DNA of 18,224 nt from the NCBI GenBank assembly GCA_010027395.1, contig RGVD01000026.1, positions 1 through 18,224 on the forward strand. Direction: 5' to 3'. The translations under genes were made by a program, and so were the position numbers. Below are positions 8,048 to 15,771 of this stretch, piece by piece. How positions within the stretch are numbered: the first letter of the stretch is position 1; each line of letters opens with the position of its first letter. Origin of the DNA: Bacteroidota bacterium (lineage in GTDB: Bacteria > Bacteroidota > Bacteroidia > UKL13-3). Under the pieces are notes generated by a model. That model ran no database searches. It saw only the letters and a list, made by a program, of their open reading frames with translations, and was not told the DNA's origin.

Positions 8048-10804
8048 TTGAAACCTTTAAAAAATAACTTGATAAAAAACCTTAGTATTTTGTTGGCAGC
8101 TATGCTCTTGCTGATACTATCCTGCAATCCCACTCGTGATAGATGGATGAATAGGAAATGGCACAGCATGACAGGGCATTTCAATATCTTTTTCAATGGA
8201 GAACAAAAGTTATTAGATGCTACAACACAAATAGAAAAAAGCCATGTACATGATTTCAACAAAGTTTTAGATGTATTTCCTTATGGTGATGAGGCTTCAG
8301 CCAAGACCTCAGCTAATTTATTGGATGAGGCTTTAAAGAAATTTTCTGGTACCATCCAATTACATACTATAGGAAGTTATACGGATGAAGCCTATTTCAA
8401 TATTGCTAAATGCCGATTCTTCAAAAGAGATTATTATTCAGCGGTTGAGGCTTTTCAATTTGTTATTGGACAATATGAAAAGAAAGGGTATAAAAATATT
8501 AGCTCAGCTTGGATTGCCAAATGCTATGTGGGATTAAACAAAATAGAAGAAGCTGAGGCTGTAGTTGGCCTACTGGTCTCAAATAAAAATATTGACAAAA
8601 AGGATATTGCCGAAATTTTTGCCACAGCGGCTGATATCAATATTAGGTTGGAAAAATATAAAAGTGCTATACCTAACCTTCAAAGAGCGCTTACTGGAGA
8701 CTTAAAAAAGGAGCAAAAAATTAGATATAATTATATTTTAGGGCAATTGTATATGCTTACTGATAACAAGCAAGAAGCCCTATTTCATTTCGATAAGGTG
8801 ATTAAAATGAATCCCCCTTACGATTTTGCTTTTAATGCCAATATTAATATTACCAAAATATACGACCCAAGGGATAAACAAGCGGTAAATAAAGTAAGAC
8901 GCAACCTAAAAAGAATGTTACGAGATGATAAGAACATTGATTATTTAGACCAAATTTATTATGAATTGGGTAAATTAGAATTAAGCCAAAAGAATTTCCC
9001 AATTGCCACTTCACAATTCAAAAACTCTGTTTCAAACTTTAAATCAAATAAAGTTCAAAAAACAAAATCTTATTTAGAATTAGCTAAATTATTCTTTGAA
9101 ACCAAAGATTATAAAAAAGCCAAAGCCTACTACGATTCAACTGCTCAGAATATAGATCCCAGCGATAAAAACTATAATAAGATTAAAAATACCAAGGAGG
9201 TCCTATCAGATTTGATTAATAATTTAGTGGTTTTTGAAACAGAAGATTCATTGCAACGATTGGCCAGAATGAGTCCTAACTCTCTTAAAAGTAAAGTGGA
9301 AGAATGGGTTTTTAGTGACAAAAAACAAAAAGAGTTAGAAGCTAAATTAGCAAAAAAAAGAGCAAAGATTGAGGAAAGTTTTCAAAAGAACCAAGGTGGC
9401 GAAGAAAACGCTCCTCCTCCACTTACCGTTTCAGCTGATGGAAGTTGGTATTTTTATAATAGCAGTTTAGTGGCATCGGGTAAAAATGATTTCTTTAGTT
9501 CAAAAAAATGGGGACAGAGATCAAATGAAGATTTTTGGCGAATTGCTGCTAAAGAAAAGCCAAAGCAAAATGATGCAGATGAGAATGGAAAATCAAAAGA
9601 CACAAGCCAAACTGCAGGTGCCGACAAGAAAATAGACTATACCAAGCAAGATGCAAATATGAGTGGACAGGAAGTAAAACCAGAAGAACCTGTTACTGTA
9701 AATTTATTTGGACCAAAAGAAAAAGATAAAGAGGCTTGGATAAAAAATGTTCCTTTTACACCTGAGGCCAAGCAAAAATCAAATGATAAAATTTTAGAAG
9801 CACTACATAATCTGGGTAAAATTTATTACGACAAGCTAAAAGAAAACAAAGATGCCTTGAAATATTGGTCAGAACTTGAAAAGCGTTTTCCTGCTAATGA
9901 ATATGAGCCTGAAGCCTATTATTACCTTTATAAAATTCATATTGATTCAAAAGAAAAAAACAAATCAGATAAAAACAAAAGCGACTTAATTTCCCAATAT
10001 CCAGAACACCCTTATGCCATGCTTATTCAAGGAAAGCCATTAAAGACTGATGATAATGATGCAAATAAATCATTGGTACAATTTTATGAAAATACCTATT
10101 CAAACTATACAGCTGGAAATTACATAGAGGTAAAAAAAATGAAAATAGAAGCTGAAAAAAAATTTCCTGGGAATAATATGCGGGCTAAATTTGACTATAT
10201 TAACACATTGGCTATTGGTAAAACTGAATCGTTAGAAAACTTTAAAACGGCCTTAGTAAATATAACTAAGGAGTATAAGGAAACAGACGTGGCTAAAGCC
10301 TCGCAGGCAACTCTAGATTTTTTAAACAAAAAACAAAAAATGGTGGCTGCTGTCGGTGGAGATACCAGTGTAAGCCTTTTTGATTTGGATGATAACACCC
10401 CACAATTCTATGTTTTTGCCATGAAAAACGAGAAAGCTGATTTCACAATTTTTAATGAGAAAATTGCTACTTATAATGAACAATATGCCTCTCTAGATAA
10501 CCTGCGATCAAATCCAATGTTGAGCAATGAAGGTTATCAATTGTTGGTGGTAAGGGAGTTTCCTAATTTAGCTAAAGGTGTTGATTATATTAAAGGCCTG
10601 AAAGCTGTGGAAGTAATTTCAAAGCAAATGAATGTTACTGAACCTTACATTGAATTTATTGTATCGAAAGAAACCTTCAAAAAAATTCTGAAAGACAAAC
10701 GTATTGACGAATACTATAAGTTTTATCAAAAACGAAAGGTGAATACTAGTATTAAATCTGAAGCAAATACAGAACTTAAATCAGAGATTAAAATCGAAAA
10801 GTAA
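8048..10804 (+). CDS. sprE: SprE/PorW-type TPR lipoprotein of gliding motility and type IX secretion
   Basis: A 918-residue outer-membrane-directed lipoprotein. SprE (Flavobacterium) and PorW (Porphyromonas) are needed for T9SS secretion and, in gliders, motility; PorW is reported to link the PorK/N ring to the translocon. The signal peptide ends in a lipobox with Cys26 (LILSC). The segment following it, TRDRWMNRKWHSMTGHFNIFFNG, is cut here for length: its key residues are the NIFFNG motif at about 46-51, typical of the family. TPR-like helices fill about 60-390 and resume near 575-660, separated by a low-complexity K/D/Q-rich linker (about 500-545). The C-terminal domain (about 785-918) with FVFAMKN-like strands ends the family. 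The start is TTG at 8048: an in-frame stop lies at 8036-8038, and the next Met would leave too short a signal peptide. A class A PBP follows after 3 nt. Confidence 0.88.
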   Translation: MKPLKNNLIKNLSILLAAMLLLILSCNPTRDRWMNRKWHSMTGHFNIFFNGEQKLLDATTQIEKSHVHDFNKVLDVFPYGDEASAKTSANLLDEALKKFSGTIQLHTIGSYTDEAYFNIAKCRFFKRDYYSAVEAFQFVIGQYEKKGYKNISSAWIAKCYVGLNKIEEAEAVVGLLVSNKNIDKKDIAEIFATAADINIRLEKYKSAIPNLQRALTGDLKKEQKIRYNYILGQLYMLTDNKQEALFHFDKVIKMNPPYDFAFNANINITKIYDPRDKQAVNKVRRNLKRMLRDDKNIDYLDQIYYELGKLELSQKNFPIATSQFKNSVSNFKSNKVQKTKSYLELAKLFFETKDYKKAKAYYDSTAQNIDPSDKNYNKIKNTKEVLSDLINNLVVFETEDSLQRLARMSPNSLKSKVEEWVFSDKKQKELEAKLAKKRAKIEESFQKNQGGEENAPPPLTVSADGSWYFYNSSLVASGKNDFFSSKKWGQRSNEDFWRIAAKEKPKQNDADENGKSKDTSQTAGADKKIDYTKQDANMSGQEVKPEEPVTVNLFGPKEKDKEAWIKNVPFTPEAKQKSNDKILEALHNLGKIYYDKLKENKDALKYWSELEKRFPANEYEPEAYYYLYKIHIDSKEKNKSDKNKSDLISQYPEHPYAMLIQGKPLKTDDNDANKSLVQFYENTYSNYTAGNYIEVKKMKIEAEKKFPGNNMRAKFDYINTLAIGKTESLENFKTALVNITKEYKETDVAKASQATLDFLNKKQKMVAAVGGDTSVSLFDLDDNTPQFYVFAMKNEKADFTIFNEKIATYNEQYASLDNLRSNPMLSNEGYQLLVVREFPNLAKGVDYIKGLKAVEVISKQMNVTEPYIEFIVSKETFKKILKDKRIDEYYKFYQKRKVNTSIKSEANTELKSEIKIEK

Positions 10805-10807
10805 CAG

Positions 10808-13024
10808 ATGAAAATGAAAGAATATTTTTGGGGAAATAAGTATTGGAAATTCATAAAATGGCTATGGATTGCTTCTATTTCAGGGCTGATAACTTTTATT
10901 TTATTAATTACCATTATTTGGAATGATTTTGTACCTAGTTATAAACTCCCACCCCTTGAAGAGCTCGAAAATCCTACAACATACCTAGCCAGTGAAATCT
11001 ATTCAAGCGATGGGGTGGTTTTAGGTAAATATTTTTTACAAAATAGAAGCAATGCCAATTTCGAAGATTTGAGCCCACAACTTATCAATGCGCTTCTAGC
11101 TACCGAAGACTTTCGTTTCTATCAGCATTCTGGGATTGATAATAAAAGAATTTTTACCATCATCGCATATAACATTATTGGTAAAAGACAAGGAGGAAGT
11201 ACCATTACGCAGCAGTTGGCCAAAAATCTTTTCCCACGCACAAGATTTAAGCACTTTCACCAAAAACTAATAACCAAATTACAAGAATGGATTACGGCTA
11301 TTAGAATTGAGCAACGCTATACCAAAGAAGAAATCATTACTATGTATTTAAACACCGTCCCGTTCAGTGGCAATGCATTTGGAATACGATCGGCATCAAA
11401 GGTTTTTTTCGGGAAAACGCCTAAGGAATTAACAGCACCTGAGGCAGCAGTATTAGTGGGTATGCTCAAAGCCCCTACTGCATACAACCCACTGCGTAAT
11501 CCCGCTAATTCAATGAAAAGAAGAAATACCGTATTAGAGCAAATGCGTAAAAATGATTTTCTTACAGCTGATGAAGCCAATAAATTTAAAGTAGAACCTA
11601 TCAAATTAGATTATAAAGAAGATGACCATAATGAAGGATTGGCAACTTATTTCCGCGAATACTTGCGTATGGAATTGATTGACTGGTGCGAAGAAAATCG
11701 CTATAACCTTTATAAGGACGGATTGAAGATTTACACCACTATTAATTCTAAAATGCAAATCCATGCGGAGCAAAGTGTACAAGAGCATTTACAAACCATG
11801 CAAAAGAAATTCTATACACATTGGAAAGGCCGCGAACCATGGGGGCAATATAAAGAGCTTTTAACCTATGGTATGAAGCGTAGCGATAGGTATAGAATTC
11901 TGAAAGAAATGGGCAAATCAGAATCTGAGATAATGAAGGATTTTAATACCCCTGTAAAAATGCGATTGTTTAGTAGTTCACGTGGTGAAATTGATACCAC
12001 TATTACACCTATGGATAGCATTAAATACTATAAATACTTTATGCAATGTGGTTTTATGAGCATGGACCCTATAACTGGATATGTAAAAGCTTGGGTAGGT
12101 GGCCATAATTATAAGTATTTTAAATATGACCATGTAAACACCAATTCAAAACGTCAGGCAGGTTCTACATTTAAGCCTTTTGTCTATACCACAGCTGTTG
12201 ATAATGGCATGTCACCATGTTCTATCATTCCAAATAAACCAATCACCTTTGAGGGCTATCCTGATTATAACCCAGGCAATGCAGATGATGAATTTACAGC
12301 ACCTGAAATGACCATGTACAGAGGATTACAGTTTTCATTCAATTTGGTTTGCTTGAACCTATTGAAACAATTAGGTCCTGATGCCATCAAAACGGTGATA
12401 AGTTTGGCTAAGAAAATGGGCATACAAAGTGACATAGCCCCCTACCCTTCTTCAGCGCTTGGTACAGCTGACATTTCGGTATATGAATTGGTTTCAGCTT
12501 ATAGCACATTCGCCAACAAAGGAGTTTGGCATAAGCCTCAATACCTATTAAAAATTGTAGATAAAAACGGCAATGTTATACGAGAAGAATTACCCAAAAC
12601 CAAAGAGGTTTTGAGCGAACAAACAAGTTATGTGATGTGTAAAATGCTCGAAAAAGTAACCACCCATGGAACAGCTGCCAAAGTAAAATACCAATACCAA
12701 ATTCCTGGTGCCGTTGGAGGTAAAACAGGTACTACTCAAAATTATAGCGATGCTTGGTTTATGGGAATTACCCCTACCCTAGTTAGCGGCTTATGGACAG
12801 GTTTTGAAGACCGAGCTATTCACTTCAGAAGTCTTGATTTAGGAAGTGGTGCTGCCCAAGCCATGCCTATTTGGAGTACCTATATGCAAAAAGTAACCAA
12901 GGACAATTTAATTAAAATAGTTCCTGAATGGGAGGCACCTAAAGCCCCCCTAACGATTGAATTAGATTGTGATAATTATAAACCTGAAGAAAAAAGCAAA
13001 TCGAATAATTTTATTGAAGAATAG
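10808..13024 (+). CDS. Penicillin-binding protein 1A (class A: transglycosylase plus transpeptidase)
   Basis: A 738-residue bifunctional peptidoglycan synthase. It has a short cytoplasmic tail, one membrane helix (about 18-38), then a GT51 glycosyltransferase domain with the catalytic motif ATEDFRFYQHSGID (Glu100) and RQGGSTITQQLAKN (127-140). The transpeptidase domain has the three canonical motifs: SxxK with the nucleophile Ser453 (GSTFK), SxN at 510-512 (SFN), and KTG at 639-641 (GGKTGTT). All catalytic residues are present, so it should be active, polymerising and cross-linking glycan in the periplasm. The ATG lies 3 nt after the sprE stop, so it is almost certainly cotranscribed with it. 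It may help remodel the wall for the T9SS/gliding apparatus, but that is inference from position only. Confidence 0.95.
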   Translation: MKMKEYFWGNKYWKFIKWLWIASISGLITFILLITIIWNDFVPSYKLPPLEELENPTTYLASEIYSSDGVVLGKYFLQNRSNANFEDLSPQLINALLATEDFRFYQHSGIDNKRIFTIIAYNIIGKRQGGSTITQQLAKNLFPRTRFKHFHQKLITKLQEWITAIRIEQRYTKEEIITMYLNTVPFSGNAFGIRSASKVFFGKTPKELTAPEAAVLVGMLKAPTAYNPLRNPANSMKRRNTVLEQMRKNDFLTADEANKFKVEPIKLDYKEDDHNEGLATYFREYLRMELIDWCEENRYNLYKDGLKIYTTINSKMQIHAEQSVQEHLQTMQKKFYTHWKGREPWGQYKELLTYGMKRSDRYRILKEMGKSESEIMKDFNTPVKMRLFSSSRGEIDTTITPMDSIKYYKYFMQCGFMSMDPITGYVKAWVGGHNYKYFKYDHVNTNSKRQAGSTFKPFVYTTAVDNGMSPCSIIPNKPITFEGYPDYNPGNADDEFTAPEMTMYRGLQFSFNLVCLNLLKQLGPDAIKTVISLAKKMGIQSDIAPYPSSALGTADISVYELVSAYSTFANKGVWHKPQYLLKIVDKNGNVIREELPKTKEVLSEQTSYVMCKMLEKVTTHGTAAKVKYQYQIPGAVGGKTGTTQNYSDAWFMGITPTLVSGLWTGFEDRAIHFRSLDLGSGAAQAMPIWSTYMQKVTKDNLIKIVPEWEAPKAPLTIELDCDNYKPEEKSKSNNFIEE

Positions 13025-13028
13025 AAAG

Positions 13029-13045
13029 TAGTTGATAGTTGATAG
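13029..13045 (+). repeat. Left arm of a 17-bp inverted repeat around the EF-hand gene
   Basis: TAGTTGATAGTTGATAG, perfectly complementary to 15660-15676. It contains two TTGATAG heptamers, and a third follows at 13060-13066, so it is partly a simple tandem repeat. It sits 5 nt after the PBP stop. The remainder of this 143-nt gap (13025-13167) holds only a weak promoter-like box, TACATTCG at 13121-13128, 40 nt before the next ATG. Confidence 0.7.
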
Positions 13046-13167
13046 TTTTTGGTTGTCAGTTGATAGAATGCACTACACATATAACCTACACCTGAGCATA
13101 GAATAATCATCTCCCTTTATTACATTCGCAATTATCAATTAAACCATTACTTCATCAAACCCTTTTT

Positions 13168-15321
13168 ATGTCAAATCAAAATCATATCTGGAGCTTTTCC
13201 TCAGTTGGAGGAGTTAATCGTGTAAATCTAGAATCAGGAAAAGATATTGAAGCTTTAGAACACCTAGATCAAAAATTATGGACTGCCTTAAGTTGCCCTG
13301 TATATGGTTTAGAAATTGACTACAAAACTTTAGAACTTATTGATGAAGACAAAGATGGTCAGATAAAAGTGGCTGAAGTTTTAAATGCCATTAAGTGGAT
13401 TTCTTCTGTAATAAACAATACAGATGACCTATTAAAACAAGCATCTGTGTTTCCTCTAAGTGCCATAAATACAAAAAATGAAGAAGGTAAAACCTTACTT
13501 TCTTCAGCGCAAACCATATTGAAAAATCTTGGTAAACCTGATGCCAATAGCTTAAGTGTTGAAGACACATCAGATACCGTTAAAATATTTGCCAATACTG
13601 CCTTTAATGGAGATGGTATTATCACTGAAGATTCATGTGACAACCTTGAGTTAAAAACATTGCTAAATGAAATTATCACTCTTATTGGTTCAACAAATGA
13701 TAGAAATGGTAAAGCAGGAATAAATACAGAGCAATTACTCGCTTTTTCAGATGCCTGCCTAGCATTTGCAACATGGCAGAAGAAGGCCGAGGATAATAAA
13801 GATATTCTACCATTTGGAGTTGAAACACCAGAAGCCTATTTGTCTTATTTATCTGTAAAATCTAAAATTGATGATTATTTTCTGCGATGCAGATTGGCAG
13901 CCTTTGATACTGATACAACTGCCGTATTGAATGCATTGGTTTCACGAATTGAGAGCATAACAAATAAAGACCTAAGCAATTGTATTGATGAAATAGCTAG
14001 CTATCCATTGGCCAAAATTGAAGCTGCAAAAAAACTACCACTAAGTAATGGAATAAATCCTGCATGGGAATCGCAAATGAATGATTTTGCCGACAAAGTT
14101 TGCAAGGTATTATTTGCAGGTAAAACCGATTTGGATGAAAAAGATTGGCATAATATAATAGGCAAATTTAATGTTTATGAACAATGGATGGCCGAAAAGG
14201 CGGGTTCCTCAGTTGAATCGCTTGGTATAGGAAAAATACAAGACATCATATCAAATGACATCATACAGCAGTTGCATGTTATCATTGAAAAAGATACTGC
14301 TCTTAAAAATGAAGCAAACAATATAATCTTAGTTGATAAATTGGTAAGATACTACCGTGATTTATTCACCCTTATTAAAAACTTTGTTACATTCTATGAC
14401 CTATATTCACCAGAATTTCCTGCCATCTTTCAAGCTGGTACTTTATACATAGACCAACGCAGTTGTGATTTATGTATAAAAGTAAGCGATATGCCAAAGC
14501 ATAACGCTATGGTGGCTTTAAGTGGTATGTTTTTGATTTATTGTGATTGTGTTTCTAAGTCTACCAATGAAAGCATAACCATTGTAGCGGCATTAACTAA
14601 TGGTGATATTGACAATTTAATGGTGGGAAGAAATGCCTTGTTTTATGACAGAGCTGGCAATGATTATGATGCCACAGTTATTAAAATCGTTGATAACCCC
14701 ATCAGTATTCGACAAGCTTTTTGGTCGCCATACCGCAAAATTTCAGAGTTTATCAGAAAGCAAACAAACAAATTTGCTTCAGAACAAGATAATAAAGCTT
14801 TAACAGGTGCAACAAGTTCAATTGAAGCTCTGCATAACCAAGGAGCCGCGACTCCTGCTCCTGATGCTGCCCCACCCGCACCTTTTGACGTTGGGAAATT
14901 TGTTGGAATATTTGCAGCCATAGGCTTGGCACTAGGAGCAATAGGAACAGCCCTAGCTTCTGTGGTTTCAGGATTTATGCAATTGGAATGGTGGAAAATG
15001 CCCATTGCAGTGGCAGGAATATTACTTGTCATATCTGGTCCATCTATGATTATGGCCTTTTTCAAACTGCGCAAGCGAAACCTTGCACCCATTTTAGATG
15101 CCAATGGTTGGGCCATCAATGCCCGTGTGATTATTAATATTCAGTTCGGTAATACACTTACTCACCTAGCCAATTTGCCTAAAGGTGCTAAATTAAACAT
15201 GAATGACCCATTTGGTAAAAAAGGCAGACCTATGTGGCAAATTGTTTTATTACTTTCAGCCATAGCAGCTGCTGTGATATATCTTCTGCTATCATACGAA
15301 TTAATAAAAATTCATTTTTAA
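13168..15321 (+). CDS. Uncharacterised EF-hand-containing protein with C-terminal membrane segments
   Basis: A 717-residue protein of unknown function; I recall similar hypothetical proteins in Bacteroides-like genomes but know of no assigned role. Near the N-terminus, DEDKDGQIKVAE (59-70) is a canonical 12-residue EF-hand calcium loop (Asp at 1, 3 and 5, Gly 6, Glu 12). A second, degenerate loop NGDG lies at 147-150 (Asn at 3, Asp at 5, Gly 6, no acidic residue at 12). There is no signal peptide, so the roughly 550-residue N-terminal part is probably cytoplasmic, or reached by tail-type insertion. A Pro/Ala-rich hinge (about 559-572) precedes three membrane helices at about 577-602, 611-632 and 690-712, with RNLAPILDANGWAINA between the last two. 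It stands alone, flanked by inverted repeats, and is not clearly in any operon. Confidence 0.88.
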   Translation: MSNQNHIWSFSSVGGVNRVNLESGKDIEALEHLDQKLWTALSCPVYGLEIDYKTLELIDEDKDGQIKVAEVLNAIKWISSVINNTDDLLKQASVFPLSAINTKNEEGKTLLSSAQTILKNLGKPDANSLSVEDTSDTVKIFANTAFNGDGIITEDSCDNLELKTLLNEIITLIGSTNDRNGKAGINTEQLLAFSDACLAFATWQKKAEDNKDILPFGVETPEAYLSYLSVKSKIDDYFLRCRLAAFDTDTTAVLNALVSRIESITNKDLSNCIDEIASYPLAKIEAAKKLPLSNGINPAWESQMNDFADKVCKVLFAGKTDLDEKDWHNIIGKFNVYEQWMAEKAGSSVESLGIGKIQDIISNDIIQQLHVIIEKDTALKNEANNIILVDKLVRYYRDLFTLIKNFVTFYDLYSPEFPAIFQAGTLYIDQRSCDLCIKVSDMPKHNAMVALSGMFLIYCDCVSKSTNESITIVAALTNGDIDNLMVGRNALFYDRAGNDYDATVIKIVDNPISIRQAFWSPYRKISEFIRKQTNKFASEQDNKALTGATSSIEALHNQGAATPAPDAAPPAPFDVGKFVGIFAAIGLALGAIGTALASVVSGFMQLEWWKMPIAVAGILLVISGPSMIMAFFKLRKRNLAPILDANGWAINARVIINIQFGNTLTHLANLPKGAKLNMNDPFGKKGRPMWQIVLLLSAIAAAVIYLLLSYELIKIHF

Positions 15322-15347
15322 GGAGCCTACAAATTTTGAGCGGTGGC

Positions 15348-15440
15348 TGTCATGTCGAGCGGAGTCTGTCATGTCGAGCGGAGTCGAGACATAGACAGAC
15401 TCTTTCCTCAAGCCAGTTCTCGACTCCGCTCGAACTGACA
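15348..15440. repeat. REP-like intergenic element: 19-bp tandem duplication plus long imperfect hairpin
   Basis: TGTCATGTCGAGCGGAGTC occurs twice head to tail (15348-15366 and 15367-15385). The second copy, extended to 15389, forms the left arm of a 23-bp hairpin whose right arm is 15418-15440; 21 of 23 positions pair, with a 28-nt loop. The GC-rich arms stand out from the AT-rich surroundings. It begins 26 nt after the EF-hand gene stop, so it could also terminate transcription, although no clean T-run follows. I believe this family of TCGAGCGGAGTCGA repeats is dispersed in many Bacteroidota genomes; only this copy can be seen here. Confidence 0.8.
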
Positions 15441-15471
15441 ATAAGGTACATTGATACCTATTAATCGGTAG

Positions 15472-15593
15472 AAAACCTTTTTTCGCTCCAATTCATCTGA
15501 GCGGGTTTTGGAGTAATCAAATGGTAGCAGTAAAAATATGTGATATAAGATTTTTTAGCCAAACGCTAAATCATATCTTTACTTGCGACAAGT
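15472..15593. other. Intergenic stretch with several small inverted repeats
   Basis: Three separate stems lie in the 450-nt gene-free gap. AAAACC/GGTTTT (15472-15477 with 15504-15509) encloses CGCTC/GAGCG (15484-15488 with 15499-15503) and a T-rich bulge. TTTAGC/GCTAAA lies at 15554-15559 and 15565-15570, flanked by AAGAT/ATCTT. ACTTG-CGA-CAAGT lies at 15581-15593. They could be terminators, a small structured RNA, or relics. There is no coding frame with a start. The rest of the gap (15594-15771) holds the right inverted-repeat arm and nothing else I can identify. Confidence 0.35.
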
Positions 15594-15659
15594 AGGCGAA
15601 TGCACTGGGATATTATTAGAAGGCTCAATTAAAGGTAAAAGCAAGCTGCTTGATACTTC

Positions 15660-15676
15660 CTATCAACTATCAACTA
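15660..15676 (-). repeat. Right arm of the 17-bp inverted repeat around the EF-hand gene
   Basis: CTATCAACTATCAACTA is the exact reverse complement of 13029-13045. The two arms bound a 2648-bp segment holding the whole EF-hand gene and the REP-like element. A further partial unit, CTATCAACC, follows at 15681-15689. No target-site duplication or recombinase gene accompanies it. Confidence 0.7.
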
Positions 15677-15771
15677 ACTACTATCAACCAATTAAATATA
15701 CACCAAAAATCAACATGCTTTGAAGTGTCTAATTTATTCTTCACTTTTACAAAAAATATTCAATCAAAGTC

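Noticed and set aside
14664..15119. 151-codon minus-strand reading frame
   Set aside because: It lies wholly inside the EF-hand gene opposite its Ala/Gly-rich membrane segment; composition explains the absence of stops.
15234..15464. 76-codon reading frame after the EF-hand gene
   Set aside because: Its first part lies out of frame within the EF-hand gene's C-terminus and the rest translates the REP-like repeat, a common source of false genes.
15559..15723. Open stretch reading QVGECTGILLEGSIKG that looks protein-like
   Set aside because: It has no start codon, is bounded by stops, overlaps hairpins and the inverted-repeat arm, and matches no family I know. It could be a gene relic but cannot be supported.
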